Shown: positions 17,009 through 26,204, numbered from the stretch's first letter. The stretch is DNA of 64,000 bases from Flavobacterium commune (GCF_001857965.1 NZ_CP017774.1:3100001-3164000); one strand, 5' to 3'. Notes: generated from the sequence alone by a model not told the origin. Numbers and translations are program-made.

Positions 17009-17403
17009 TGGAGTCGGGGAGAATCGAACTCCCGTCCAAACAAGCAACTAAAGAGCTTTCTACACGCTTATTTCCTGATTGAATTTTCGATGCTAAGCAA
17101 GGCCAGAAACAGCCACTTAACACTTATCTTCTTAATTTTCGAAAACCACCCGAAGCTCATGGAAATCTAGGTTTATTTTTACGGTTCCCCTGAACTGAAC
17201 GCCACAAACCAAGGCTTTCAAGGAGAATCCAGCTTCCCTACCTTGTAGGGACGTGGCGCAATCGTACTATAATTCGGATTATGCAGCTAAAGCGTAGTTA
17301 TTTTCGCCGTGTAAAAGTTCGAGATCTTATATTTACGAGCAAGGTCTCAATGCTCGACGTGCTTACTGTTCAATTCGACTTGCTGTCAAAACCAGTCGAC
17401 CCC
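17009..17403 (-). ncRNA. ssrA: tmRNA (ssrA), tag GENNYALAA
   Basis: A one-piece transfer-messenger RNA on the - strand, about 395 nt. The 5' end GGGGTCGACTGG and 3' end CGACTCCA pair as a 7-bp acceptor stem (one G-U), and GGGAGTTCGATTCTCCC forms the T arm. CCA is not encoded. The tag frame is at 17308-17279 and reads G-E-N-N-Y-A-L-A-A-stop, which matches flavobacterial tags. The RNA, with SmpB, frees stalled ribosomes and marks the unfinished protein for proteolysis. A terminator follows at once on its 3' side and a -7 box lies about 30 bases upstream. Confidence 0.97.
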
Positions 17404-17434
17404 AGTTTTTTTGTACTCAAAAAAATTGAGAGTG

Positions 17435-17477
17435 CAAATGTACAATTTTCTACTTGAATATTTGTATTCGAATACAA
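17435..17477 (-). promoter_or_regulatory. ssrA promoter with upstream 16-bp palindrome
   Basis: On the - strand TACATTTG (17442-17435) is a perfect -7 box placing the start about 25 bases before the mature tmRNA 5' end. Upstream, TTGTATTCGAATACAA (17462-17477) is a perfect 16-bp palindrome that covers the expected -33 zone. It lies 15 bases beyond the stop of the beta-lactamase-fold gene and has no T run, so it looks more like a protein-binding site than a terminator. Confidence 0.6.
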
Positions 17478-17492
17478 TTGTTAAAGCAAAAA

Positions 17493-18710
17493 TTATTCCT
17501 CTTTTTCGTCTTTACTCAATTTGAATGGATAATCACCAAACAGAGGAGCTAATTTTTTAACCTGATAGGTTTTTGTTGTAAACTTATTCGATAAAGCAAT
17601 AATGGTAAGCTGTTCTTTTGGCAAAGTAATATAAGAAGAGGTGTTACCATGCCACCATCCGTTGTGGAAATAGAAATTTTGTCCTGTTTCCCAATTAATC
17701 ATTCGTATGCCCAGGCCATAATTTTTTTGACCTTTATGTTCATTACTAAAAGGAGTATATACTAATTTTAGTAATTTGGGACTTAAAAAACCGGGATTGC
17801 TTCTGGCCATATCAAATTTTAATAAATCTCGTGGTGTAGAATAAATGTTTTTATCCCCATAAATCGCATCAAGATAATCTTTACCAATTTCGACTTTATT
17901 GCCTTTATACGAAGTAACTGCAGTATCTTTGTCTTTTTCATAGTCAAAAACATAGGTGTGATTCATTCCTAATGGTTTAAAAATCATACGCTCCATGGCT
18001 TTTTTATAGCTAAGTCCTGTTGTTTTTTCTATAATTAGAGCCAAAACTGCATAATTAGTATTGCAATAGGCAAAACGGGTTCCTGTTCTGGATTCTAAAC
18101 CAATATCTTTTGTAGCCATTAAATTTACAATGTCTTTATTAGACAAAATATCATGTCTATCCCAAACTCCGTCTTTTTTATCTGTAAAATAGGCGTAATT
18201 ACGCATTCCGCTACGGTGATTTAAAAGCATTTTAACGGTTACTTCCGGAAAAGGAAAATTAGGTAAAATGGTATTTACTTTTTGGTCTAAACTAATTTTC
18301 TTAGCATCAATTAATTTTAAAACAGCCGATGCAGTTATAATTTTAGTTACTGATGCCAGATGAAGTGGAGTAGTAGCTGTAATAGGTCTTTCATCCCTAA
18401 AATTAGCCATTCCTTCGTATTTTTCAAAGATAATTTGACCGTTCTTTGCCACCAAAAAGCTGCCGTTCATACTGTTGTTAGGCCAGTTTTTATTATAAAA
18501 ATGCTCGATGGCATTTCTTTTGGAGTTAATGTATTGTGCGGTTAATTTAGGTAACTTCTTAGTTGGAGGCTCCATGTGAGGGAGTGTGTCCTTAGGTAAT
18601 TCGTTGTCAGAAAGTATTCCTTCTTTATTCTTTTGGTTACAAGAACTCAAAACCAAAATAAGCGAGAGTAATTGTAGTATATTTGTCTTTTTTATCAAAA
18701 TCATTTTCAT
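17493..18710 (-). CDS. Beta-lactamase-fold serine hydrolase lipoprotein
   Basis: A roughly 405-residue serine hydrolase of the class C beta-lactamase / penicillin-binding-protein-like family. I start it at 18710 (MKMILIKKTN), because the earlier ATG at 18740 lies within a predicted -7 box. A lipobox (LILVLSSC) marks it as a lipoprotein. The active-site motifs are SVTK (Ser nucleophile and Lys), YCN in RFAYCNTNYAV, and HNG in FYFHNGWWHG, which stands where KTG does in beta-lactamases. Related proteins act as D-aminopeptidases, esterases or peptidoglycan hydrolases, so antibiotic resistance should not be assumed. It stands alone between ssrA and a divergent gene. Confidence 0.87.
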   Translation of the reverse strand: MKMILIKKTNILQLLSLILVLSSCNQKNKEGILSDNELPKDTLPHMEPPTKKLPKLTAQYINSKRNAIEHFYNKNWPNNSMNGSFLVAKNGQIIFEKYEGMANFRDERPITATTPLHLASVTKIITASAVLKLIDAKKISLDQKVNTILPNFPFPEVTVKMLLNHRSGMRNYAYFTDKKDGVWDRHDILSNKDIVNLMATKDIGLESRTGTRFAYCNTNYAVLALIIEKTTGLSYKKAMERMIFKPLGMNHTYVFDYEKDKDTAVTSYKGNKVEIGKDYLDAIYGDKNIYSTPRDLLKFDMARSNPGFLSPKLLKLVYTPFSNEHKGQKNYGLGIRMINWETGQNFYFHNGWWHGNTSSYITLPKEQLTIIALSNKFTTKTYQVKKLAPLFGDYPFKLSKDEKEE

Positions 18711-18723
18711 AGAGCTATAATGG

Positions 18724-18731
18724 CAAATATA
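18724..18731 (-). promoter_or_regulatory. Predicted -7 box for the serine hydrolase gene
   Basis: On the - strand TATATTTG matches TAnnTTTG and lies 13 bases before the chosen start codon, which would give a nearly leaderless message. No good -33 element is present. Confidence 0.4.
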
Positions 18732-18934
18732 TAGAATCAAACGCTTTTGTTTTCTGTTTTTTTTAATGTTAACAGAATTTTTTGAAAGTTTTTAAGGAAC
18801 TTTTTTCTATGTTTTTGGCTTTCAGCTTTTAATGTTTTTTTGGTAAAACAGAAATAATTAAACAACTAAAAATCTTGTTTTTGGATGTAGTAAAATACTG
18901 TTTGAAAACCAGAAATGATAAGGAATATCGAAAT

Positions 18935-20134
18935 ATGAAATTTGGAATAATAAGAGAACGAAAAACTCCAGCTGACAAAAGAGTGGTTTTTTCACCCGAT
19001 GCATTAGTAAAATTAAAAACATTGTATCCTGAAGTGATCGTTAAAGTGGAAAGTTCAGCTGTCAGAACTTTTAGCGATGCAGAATATCAAATTTTAGGGC
19101 TTGAAGTAGCTGAGGATGTAAGTGATTGTGATGTTTTGTTTGGGGTTAAAGAAATTCCTGTGGAAGACTTGATCCCGAATAAGTCTTATTTCTTTTTTTC
19201 GCACACGATAAAAAAACAGCCACACAACAGAGCTTTATTACAAGGACTATTAGCCAAAAATGTTGATTTTTATGACCATGAAACTATTGTCGATGCTAAT
19301 AATCATCGTTTAATTGGTTTTGGATATTATGCTGGAATGGTGGGTACTTATAACAGTATTCGTGCATTCGGATTAAAATTTGAATTATTCAAATTGCCTA
19401 AAGCCGAAACACTTTCCGGTAAAGAAGATCTAATTCGTCATTTAAAGAGAATCATTTTACCACCTATCAAGTTTGTGGTTACCGGAACCGGAAAAGTAGG
19501 CAGCGGTGTAAAAGAAATTTTAGATGCCATTAAAGTGAAATCGGTTACGGTGGAGAATTATTTGACTAAAAATTATACGCAGCCTGTTTATACTCAAATA
19601 GAAGCTTTAGAATACAACAAAAGAAAAGACGGAACAGTTTTAGAAATTGCTGATTTTTTTCAAAATCCACAGGATTATGAGAGTAATTTTGAGCGCTTTA
19701 CAAAAGTGTCAGATATTGTAATTACAGCACATTTTTATGCGAATGGAGCACCTCAGATTTTGAGCAGAACAATGCTGCAATCTAATGATTGTAAAATTAA
19801 AGTAGTTGCCGATATTTCTTGTGATGTTAATGGACCAATTGCTTGCACCTTGCGTTCGTCAACTATCGAAGAACCTTATTATGGTTATTTACCAATAGAA
19901 AATAAGGAAGTAGATGTGTTTCATCCTGCTGCGATTGTGGTTATGGCAGTTGATAATTTGCCTTGTACATTGCCTAAAGACTCCAGTGAAGGTTTTGGTG
20001 CTATGTTTCTGGAGCATGTGATTCCTGCTTTTTTTAATGAAGATAAAGATGGGATTTTGCAGAGAGCCAAGATTACTGAAAACGGTAAATTAACGCCTAG
20101 ATTTAGTTATTTACAGGACTATGTTGAAGTTTGA
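18935..20134 (+). CDS. Saccharopine dehydrogenase-like (AlaDH/PNT fold) oxidoreductase
   Basis: A 399-residue NAD(P)-dependent enzyme of the alanine dehydrogenase / transhydrogenase fold, closest in pattern to lysine-forming saccharopine dehydrogenase. The start at 18935 gives the family N-terminus MKFGIIRERKTPADKRVVFSP; the longer frame to 18875 adds 20 residues with no family match. Visible elements are VLFGVKEIP, FFFSHTIKKQPHNR, the GFGYYAGMVGTYNS segment, the nucleotide-binding TGTGKVGSG, and KVVADISCDVNG. In other species this enzyme links 2-oxoglutarate, lysine and saccharopine. Partner genes of lysine metabolism are absent nearby, so the natural substrate is uncertain. Its last codons run into a heptamer repeat. 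Confidence 0.82.
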   Translation: MKFGIIRERKTPADKRVVFSPDALVKLKTLYPEVIVKVESSAVRTFSDAEYQILGLEVAEDVSDCDVLFGVKEIPVEDLIPNKSYFFFSHTIKKQPHNRALLQGLLAKNVDFYDHETIVDANNHRLIGFGYYAGMVGTYNSIRAFGLKFELFKLPKAETLSGKEDLIRHLKRIILPPIKFVVTGTGKVGSGVKEILDAIKVKSVTVENYLTKNYTQPVYTQIEALEYNKRKDGTVLEIADFFQNPQDYESNFERFTKVSDIVITAHFYANGAPQILSRTMLQSNDCKIKVVADISCDVNGPIACTLRSSTIEEPYYGYLPIENKEVDVFHPAAIVVMAVDNLPCTLPKDSSEGFGAMFLEHVIPAFFNEDKDGILQRAKITENGKLTPRFSYLQDYVEV

Positions 20135-20238
20135 AGTTAGAAGTTATGAGACTTGCTCGATAAACTTTTTTACGCATAAAACGTACTTCTAACTTCTAAC
20201 TTCTAACTTCTAACTTCTAACTTCTAACTTCTAACTTC
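20124..20238. repeat. Heptamer tandem repeat with inverted units between convergent genes
   Basis: Seven exact copies of ACTTCTA (20185-20233) plus a partial copy run to 20238. Upstream, three units in the opposite sense (TTGAAGT, TTGAAGT, TAGAAGT, 20124-20144) begin inside the last codons of the dehydrogenase gene. The two halves can pair: GAAGTTAGAAGTTA (20133-20146) is complementary to any register of the array. The region separates this gene from convergent fumC and may act as a bidirectional stop structure. Arrays of this type change length easily by slippage. Confidence 0.9.
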
Positions 20239-20243
20239 CCACT

Positions 20244-21629
20244 TTAAACCATATCTTCTGGTTTTACCCAATTGTCAAAATCTTCCGCAGTTACATACCC
20301 CAAACGAATGGCTTCTTCTTTGAGAGTAGTTCCGTTTTTATGGGCAGTTTGGGCAATTTCTGCGGCTTTGTAATAGCCTATTTTAGTGTTTAACGCGGTA
20401 ACTAACATCAACGAATTATCAACTAATTCTTTGATGCGTTTGTAATTTGGTTCAATGCCTTGAGCACAATGTTCATCAAACGAAACACAGGCATCGCCAA
20501 GCAATCGAGCCGATTGAAGAAAATTAGCAGCCATTAAAGGTTTAAAAACGTTCAATTCATAGTGACCTTGCATTCCGCCAACGCTAATGGCAACATCATT
20601 TCCCATGATTTGGGCGCAAACCATAGTCAAAGCTTCACATTGGGTTGGATTGACTTTTCCGGGCATGATGGATGAACCGGGTTCGTTTTCAGGAATCAGG
20701 ATTTCTCCAATTCCAGAGCGTGGTCCCGAAGCCAGCATTCGAATATCATTGGCAATTTTATTTAATGAAACCGCCAGTTGTTTCAAAGCTCCATGCGATT
20801 CCACAATAGCATCGTGAGCCGCTAAAGCTTCAAATTTGTTTTGAGCACTTATAAAGGGTAATCCCGTGAATTGCGCAATGTATTCCGCCACTTTTACATC
20901 ATAACCTTCGGGCGTATTTAATCCTGTTCCAACTGCTGTTCCGCCTAAAGCAATTTCGGATAAATGGGCTAAGGTGTTTTTTAGTGCTTTTAATCCATGA
21001 TTTAATTGCGCCACATAACCTGAAAGTTCCTGTCCTAATGTCAGCGGAGTGGCATCCATTAAATGGGTACGACCTATTTTTATAACAGTAGCAAATTCTT
21101 TTGCTTTAGCATCTAATGTGTTTTTTAACTTTTCAATTCCCGGAATGGTGATGTCAATAATGGATTTATAAGCTGTAATGTGCATGGCAGTAGGGAAGGT
21201 GTCATTAGACGATTGGGATTTATTGACATCGTCATTGGCTTTGATAAATTGTTCTCCTTGACCAATTTCAAATCCTTGTAAAACTTGTGCTCTATTGGCA
21301 ATCACTTCGTTTAGGTTCATGTTGCTTTGTGTTCCGGAACCTGTTTGCCAGATAACCAAAGGAAATTGGTCGTCCAGTTTTCCTGTAAGGATTTCATCGC
21401 AAACAGCCGCAATCGCATCCCGTTTTTCGATGGGTAAAACACCCAAATCACAATTGGTGTAAGCAGCCGCTTTTTTAAGATAAGCAAAACCATAGATAAT
21501 TTCCACAGGCATTGATGCCGATGTACCTATTTTGAAATTGTTTCGGGAACGCTCGGTTTGTGCGCCCCAGTATTTGTCGGCAGGTACTTGCACTTCGCCC
21601 ATGGTATCTTTTTCTATTCGGTAGTTCAT
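20244..21629 (-). CDS. fumC: Class II fumarate hydratase
   Basis: A 461-residue tricarboxylic acid cycle enzyme that hydrates fumarate to L-malate, iron-free and homotetrameric. The fumarase/aspartase signature [11 protein letters not shown] is intact, as are [27 protein letters not shown] and [16 protein letters not shown]. The start [16 protein letters not shown] at 21629 gives the usual N-terminus; an ATG two codons earlier (21635) is possible. The full length matches FumC. It is a single gene, with the heptamer repeat just after its stop codon. Confidence 0.97.
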   Translation of the reverse strand: MNYRIEKDTMGEVQVPADKYWGAQTERSRNNFKIGTSASMPVEIIYGFAYLKKAAAYTNCDLGVLPIEKRDAIAAVCDEILTGKLDDQFPLVIWQTGSGTQSNMNLNEVIANRAQVLQGFEIGQGEQFIKANDDVNKSQSSNDTFPTAMHITAYKSIIDITIPGIEKLKNTLDAKAKEFATVIKIGRTHLMDATPLTLGQELSGYVAQLNHGLKALKNTLAHLSEIALGGTAVGTGLNTPEGYDVKVAEYIAQFTGLPFISAQNKFEALAAHDAIVESHGALKQLAVSLNKIANDIRMLASGPRSGIGEILIPENEPGSSIMPGKVNPTQCEALTMVCAQIMGNDVAISVGGMQGHYELNVFKPLMAANFLQSARLLGDACVSFDEHCAQGIEPNYKRIKELVDNSLMLVTALNTKIGYYKAAEIAQTAHKNGTTLKEEAIRLGYVTAEDFDNWVKPEDMV

Positions 21630-21751
21630 AATCATCTTTGATTTGAGTTCGATTTTTTGTTAGAAGATTTATGTTAAACTTTTTTAATTAACAAAAAGCT
21701 GTTTAAATGTACGCATAAATGTATTTTTATTAAAATTGATTGTCGTTTTTA

Positions 21752-21782
21752 TTGCTAAGAAAAAAATTAACCGTTACATTTG
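21752..21782 (+). promoter_or_regulatory. Promoter of the 54-residue membrane protein gene
   Basis: TTG (21752-21754), a 20-nt spacer, and TACATTTG (21775-21782) match the Bacteroidota promoter. The start of transcription would be near 21789, about 20 bases before the ATG at 21809, which supports the shorter reading frame. Confidence 0.65.
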
Positions 21783-21808
21783 TGGCTACATTCAAAATTC
21801 CGGAAAAC

Positions 21809-21973
21809 ATGTTTGAATTTTCACAGTATTTAGGCTTTTTACTTTTCTTAACCATCCTTACTATGGGATTTTGGTTAATGTTTTTCTTGGTTAGCTTCGT
21901 ATCTTACTGGGTAGGAGGAGCAGCTTGGGAGAGATTCAAAGAAAAAAAAGCAAAAAAACAACAATCACTATAA
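21809..21973 (+). CDS. Small single-span membrane protein, unknown function
   Basis: A 54-residue protein starting MFEFSQYLGFLLFLTILTMG, with one or two tightly packed hydrophobic segments (residues about 7-38) and a basic, Lys-rich tail (WERFKEKKAKKQQ). The frame stays open 23 codons further upstream, but the predicted transcription start near 21789 lies after that ATG, so the shorter protein is preferred. It has its own promoter and its own strong terminator, which argues that it is a real gene. I do not recognise a family. It stands between divergent fumC and a convergent outer-membrane receptor gene. Confidence 0.7.
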   Translation: MFEFSQYLGFLLFLTILTMGFWLMFFLVSFVSYWVGGAAWERFKEKKAKKQQSL

Positions 21974-21990
21974 ATTTTTGATTGTTCATA

Positions 21991-22022
21991 AAAAAGGATT
22001 CGTGAAAACGAATCCTTTTTTT
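21991..22022 (+). terminator. Intrinsic terminator after the small membrane protein gene
   Basis: AAAAAGGATTCG (21991-22002), loop TGAAAA, CGAATCCTTTTT (22009-22020), a perfect 12-bp stem ending in a T run. Confidence 0.93.
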
Positions 22023-22178
22023 ATATGACCACTTTTGAATTTTACCATTAAGACATTAATATAAAGGTTTATTAGATTCTCTTATATGTATATGGTCTTT
22101 AATAAACTTTATTTCAAAAAGCTTTTAAAATAACTTCAATGGCTTACTATGTTTAAAAAAGTTGATTTAATGTAAATA

Positions 22179-22206
22179 AAAAAGACCCGTTTTCACGAGT
22201 CTTTTT
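22179..22206 (-). terminator. Intrinsic terminator after the outer-membrane receptor gene
   Basis: AAAAAGAC-C-CGT, loop TTTC, ACG-A-GTCTTTTT: a stem with one internal mismatch located 7 bases past the receptor stop codon on the - strand. The roughly 155 bases between it and the opposing terminator show nothing else. Confidence 0.85.
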
Positions 22207-22212
22207 GTTATA

Positions 22213-24747
22213 TTATCCAGGGAATTCACCGCCGCCTTCGCCGCCGCCATCTCCATTGTTTTTTGGCATGTTTTTATCTTTGTCTGTTTTCTTCATGTTC
22301 AAACGGTAAGTGAATGACAAATTAAATTGTCTTCTTCTCCATTGAAATTCGTTGTACGAAGTAACACTTGTTAAATCAGTTTCTGACATCATTTTTCTGG
22401 AATTAAAAAGATCGCTTACGTTGAATGCAATTGTTGCCTTATCTTTCAAAATATCTTTACTGAAAGCCATATTTACCACATAATTCCCTAAACTTTTACC
22501 CTGAGCAGTATTTCGAGGACTAAAATACATTCCTGTTAATTGCCAATCTACTTTGGCAGGAAGTGTTAAACGCGAACTTAATCTTGAAAACCATGAAAAA
22601 GCTTCGTTGTCCAGTGATTGAGTAACATCATTTCCATCAATGTCTTTGTATGTGTTTTCACCAGTTGTTTTCGCACTGGAAAGATTGAAACTACTGTTGA
22701 TTTTCCAAATTTTAAATGGACTGTAATTCAAAGTAAATTCGAAACCAATTTTTTGTTCTCTCCCTAAATTGATAGGAGTACTTAAAATTACAGGAGTTTC
22801 AGTTAATGTAGGATTGTCAATATCGTCATCAGTATTGTCAATCATTTCCTCTACAATATCACCGGTTGGAAAACGTACAAAAGAGAATACACTTTTAGTA
22901 TTTTCAAAATAAATAGATGTATTCAAAGTTAGCTTTTCCCACTTTTTCAGATAACCTAAATCAAATTTGTCGGTAAAAGAAGGATTCAAATCAGGATTAC
23001 CTCTAAATAAGTTGATATTGCTCGAATAGTTTGTTGCCGGATTCAAGAAACGCCCTCTGGGTCTTGATAAACGTTTGCTATAGCTTAAAGAAATACTACT
23101 TTCGTCTGATATTTCGTAGTTAATAAAGGCACTAGGAAATAAATTGTTGTATTTTTTAGTGTTAAAATCGTTAGTGTCTAATAAGTTTACGTCAATTTTA
23201 GTGTCTTCCCAACGTAATCCAAATAAGTATGAGAATTTGTTAGCCTTAAAACCATATTGTGCATAAAAGGCATTAATTTGTTCTTTGTATTCTAAGGTAT
23301 TCGAAAGGTAACTGTTTTCACTACTGTTACTTGTAATATTGTATTTGCTGTCCAGATTGTTGAAGTTTCCTTTGTAACCGGCTTCAAACTGGCTTCCTTC
23401 TTTAAGCGGTAAAACATAATCAAGCTGCAATTGCAGTTGGTTTTGTTCTTCGTTATTTTTCGTAATATCATACTTAGGAGCAGTAGTGCTATTTAATATT
23501 TCGTCGGTAATAAGGGAGTTTTCGTTGTCGGTATTAGTAGCATAAGAGAAGTCCATGGTTAATTTATGCCCTTCGTTGTTGAAGTTTTTCAGAAAATTAG
23601 AAGCAAATTCTAAATCTCTACCGTTATCATCTCCTTCGCTTAAACGAGAACGTGTAGAAGTAAAATTTCTATTAGCATCAAATGAATTGAAATAAACTAT
23701 GTCATTGTTTGATCCTCTGTTATCGCGGTAACTAACAGAGTTAGTCCAAAAAGTATTAGGAGCAACCGTCCATTCTATACCTGTTTTTGAAGAAATTCCT
23801 TTTCTAAGACGTTCGGTATTTCTGGTTTCGTCAATGTATTTGCTTATAGCATCACTAGAATCAAAATAAGTAGAATTGGTTTTACCTGATCCTTCGCTGG
23901 TTCTATAATCGTATCCGGTAGAAGTGAAAAAGTTTAACTTTTCGGTTTTGTAATTCAAATTAGCACTTAATCCATAAGTTTCAGGAATACCTACAGAAGT
24001 AATAAAACTTCCGTTGAAGCCCAGATTTTTTCCTTTTTTCAAAATAATATTCAAGATACCAGCACCACCTTCGGCATCATAACGGGCTGATGGATTGGTA
24101 ATAACTTCTACTTTGTCAATAGCATCAGCAGGAATTTGGCGCAAGGCATCGGCCATATTCAAAGCATTCGAAGGGCGACCGTCGATAAAAATACGTACGT
24201 TTTCGTTTCCTCTTAAACTTACATTTCCTTCAACATCTACCGTAACTGATGGTACATTTTCCAGTACATCGCTTACCGTTCCACCTTTTACAATCATGTC
24301 TTGACCTACGTTATAGACTTTTTTGTCTAATTTAATTTCGACAGTCGATTTTTCGGCACGAACCACTACTTCGTTCAGTTGCGCTACATCTTCAGCCAGT
24401 GCAATAGTTCCTAAATCAGTATTTTTTTCGATGTTACGTTGATTGAACTGAATGGATTTGAAAGAAATAAATTCAATTTTTATGTTGTAAATTCCTTTGG
24501 CGACTTCAATAGAAAAAACACCTTTAGCATTTGTAATTCCACCTGCAATAGGTTTTGAACTTTTGGTATCAGTAATAGTTACTGTAGCGTATTCTAAGGG
24601 TTGTTTTGTTGTTTTTTCAATTACAGTCCCTGATATTTTTACTTTTTCTTTTGCCTGATCTACTGTTGGATCGTCTATTTTAGCAAAACTGCTCAGGCAA
24701 GTAAAAAGCAATGTGAGACTTAAAAAGAATCTTAATGATTGTCGCAT
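22213..24747 (-). CDS. TonB-dependent receptor, outer-membrane beta-barrel family
   Basis: An 844-residue outer-membrane protein. The start at 24747 (MRQSLRFFLSLTLLF) gives a signal peptide ending in SSFA; the upstream extension to 24789 spoils it. Order of parts: carboxypeptidase-regulatory-like domain (VKISGTVIEKTTKQPLEYAT), a TonB-plug-like domain (GGTVSDVLENVPSV, SLRGNENVRIFIDG, NPSARYDAEGGAGILNIILKK), then a barrel with the SYSKRLSRPRGRFLNP block typical of the family. No SusD partner is present, so it probably takes up a metal chelate, peptide or other small cargo. The C-terminus is a Gly/Glu-rich tail (GDGGGEGGGEFPG) after the barrel, which is unusual because barrels normally end in an aromatic residue. 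Confidence 0.92.
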   Translation of the reverse strand: MRQSLRFFLSLTLLFTCLSSFAKIDDPTVDQAKEKVKISGTVIEKTTKQPLEYATVTITDTKSSKPIAGGITNAKGVFSIEVAKGIYNIKIEFISFKSIQFNQRNIEKNTDLGTIALAEDVAQLNEVVVRAEKSTVEIKLDKKVYNVGQDMIVKGGTVSDVLENVPSVTVDVEGNVSLRGNENVRIFIDGRPSNALNMADALRQIPADAIDKVEVITNPSARYDAEGGAGILNIILKKGKNLGFNGSFITSVGIPETYGLSANLNYKTEKLNFFTSTGYDYRTSEGSGKTNSTYFDSSDAISKYIDETRNTERLRKGISSKTGIEWTVAPNTFWTNSVSYRDNRGSNNDIVYFNSFDANRNFTSTRSRLSEGDDNGRDLEFASNFLKNFNNEGHKLTMDFSYATNTDNENSLITDEILNSTTAPKYDITKNNEEQNQLQLQLDYVLPLKEGSQFEAGYKGNFNNLDSKYNITSNSSENSYLSNTLEYKEQINAFYAQYGFKANKFSYLFGLRWEDTKIDVNLLDTNDFNTKKYNNLFPSAFINYEISDESSISLSYSKRLSRPRGRFLNPATNYSSNINLFRGNPDLNPSFTDKFDLGYLKKWEKLTLNTSIYFENTKSVFSFVRFPTGDIVEEMIDNTDDDIDNPTLTETPVILSTPINLGREQKIGFEFTLNYSPFKIWKINSSFNLSSAKTTGENTYKDIDGNDVTQSLDNEAFSWFSRLSSRLTLPAKVDWQLTGMYFSPRNTAQGKSLGNYVVNMAFSKDILKDKATIAFNVSDLFNSRKMMSETDLTSVTSYNEFQWRRRQFNLSFTYRLNMKKTDKDKNMPKNNGDGGGEGGGEFPG

Positions 24748-24829
24748 TTTTTTAGAATTTATGTTTGTGTTAGGAATAGATAAACGCAAATAGGTTTAAA
24801 AGCAATATGTTAAATAAATATTAAATTGA

Positions 24830-25180
24830 TTATAAGTCCTGAAAAAAAGCTTCGATTTTATCGGCTTCTCGGGCTATGATGGCTTTGTTTCCTTTGATAA
24901 TGATGGGTCTTTCGATTAAAATTGGATTTTCAACCATTACTTTGATTATGGCTTCATCGGTCATTTGTTGATTTTTAAAATGATCAATCCAAATTTTCTC
25001 TTTTTGACGAATCAGTTCAATAGGTTTAAGGTTTAATTTTTCTATTAAAGCACTAAGTTCTTCATAATTAGGTGCTTCTTCAAGATATTTAATGATTTTA
25101 TATTTCTGATTGGCATTATCTAAAAAAGCCAGACAATTTCTTGATTTTCCACAACGTGGGTTATGATATACTTCAATCAT
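24830..25180 (-). CDS. ArsC/Spx-family arsenate reductase-like protein
   Basis: A 116-residue thioredoxin-fold protein of the ArsC family. The N-terminal YHNPRCGKSRNC carries the catalytic Cys, and PILIERPIIIKGNKAII contains the conserved Arg region. ArsC reduces arsenate using glutaredoxin or glutathione, while YffB and Spx relatives have other roles. There is no arsenite efflux gene or ArsR nearby, so a general redox function is equally possible. A -7 box lies upstream on the - strand. Confidence 0.88.
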   Translation of the reverse strand: MIEVYHNPRCGKSRNCLAFLDNANQKYKIIKYLEEAPNYEELSALIEKLNLKPIELIRQKEKIWIDHFKNQQMTDEAIIKVMVENPILIERPIIIKGNKAIIAREADKIEAFFQDL

Positions 25181-25227
25181 GAGTACTATTTTTTTAATTT
25201 AAAATAAAAAGGGTATTTTCGAAGAGG

Positions 25228-25235
25228 CAAAAATA
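25228..25235 (-). promoter_or_regulatory. Predicted -7 box for the arsC-like gene
   Basis: TATTTTTG on the - strand, about 48 bases before the start codon. No clear TTTG stands at the right distance upstream. Confidence 0.4.
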
Positions 25236-25277
25236 GCTTTTGAAAGTTAAATAGGACTATATAAAATCATAAAATAG

Positions 25278-26201
25278 ATGTTTATAGAACAAGGAATTCA
25301 TTCGGGAAATAAATTTTGGAAATATTTATTGGGTTCGCTTTTTATTATTACGGCTTCTTTTGTAGGACAGCTTCCTTTATTATTGGCGGTTATTGGAAAA
25401 ACAATTCTTAGCGGAGCGAGTTATCCGGAAACAAATGAGGGGGTGATGCGTTTTTTTGAGCCTAATCTTACTCTTTTTTTATTATTAATTTCGTTTGTGT
25501 TTGCTTTTGGAGGAATCTATTTTGTTGTCAAATATTTGCATCGACAAACATTACTATCGGTAACCACTTCCAGAAAAAAAGTCGATTGGAGCAGAATTTG
25601 GTTTTCTTTCGGATTGTGGTCGGTATTTTCAATTGTAACAACATTAGTGTTTTATTTTTCGAATCCCAGTTTGTATGTTTTAGATTTTAAACCCATTCCT
25701 TTTGCTGTTTTGTTTATTATTGCGGTGGTATTAATTCCTGTTCAAACCAGTACCGAAGAGTATGTTTTTAGAGGTTATTTGATGCAGGGCTTTGCTAATT
25801 TGGCTCGAAATAAATGGTTTCCTTTATTGATGACTTCGGTTATTTTTGGAGGAATGCACTTTTTTAATCCCGAAGTTACCAAAGTAGGAAACATCATTTT
25901 TGTCTATTATATCGGGACGGGATTGTTTCTGGGAATCATTACTTTGATGGATGAAGGGATGGAATTGGCCTTAGGTTTTCATGCTGCCAATAACCTAATC
26001 GGAGCTTTGTTAATCACTTCGGATTGGTCGGCTTTTCAAACCCATTCTATTTTTAAAGATTTGTCAGAACCTCAGGCGGGAGTAGATGTTATTTTGCCGG
26101 TAGTGCTGGTTTACCCTTTACTTTTGTTTGTTTTTAGTAAAAAGTACCAATGGAACAATTGGAAAGAAAAACTCACGGGTCGAATTGATGTAAACAAATA
26201 A
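25278..26201 (+). CDS. CPBP-family intramembrane glutamic protease
   Basis: A 307-residue protein with about eight membrane helices. The CPBP (Abi / Rce1-like) motifs are visible: EEYVFRGYLMQG gives the E-E-x3-R motif, FGGMHFFNP gives the second motif with His, and LGFHAANNLIGALL gives the third His. These residues form the intramembrane active site. Family members process prenylated proteins or bacteriocins, or act in regulation, and the target is unknown here. The gene is 3 bases upstream of menE, suggesting co-transcription, although no functional link to menaquinone is evident. Confidence 0.88.
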   Translation: MFIEQGIHSGNKFWKYLLGSLFIITASFVGQLPLLLAVIGKTILSGASYPETNEGVMRFFEPNLTLFLLLISFVFAFGGIYFVVKYLHRQTLLSVTTSRKKVDWSRIWFSFGLWSVFSIVTTLVFYFSNPSLYVLDFKPIPFAVLFIIAVVLIPVQTSTEEYVFRGYLMQGFANLARNKWFPLLMTSVIFGGMHFFNPEVTKVGNIIFVYYIGTGLFLGIITLMDEGMELALGFHAANNLIGALLITSDWSAFQTHSIFKDLSEPQAGVDVILPVVLVYPLLLFVFSKKYQWNNWKEKLTGRIDVNK

Positions 26202-26204
26202 TTT

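Noticed and set aside
17493..18710. True antibiotic-resistance beta-lactamase
   Set aside because: The fold and motifs fit the wide serine hydrolase family, but HNG and a lipoprotein signal with no ampR-like neighbour do not support resistance.
18875..18934. Upstream extension of the saccharopine dehydrogenase-like gene
   Set aside because: The family N-terminus begins at 18935 and the extra 20 residues match nothing known to me.
20185..20238. Possible CRISPR-like array
   Set aside because: Units are 7 nt and directly adjacent with no spacers, so it is a simple tandem repeat.
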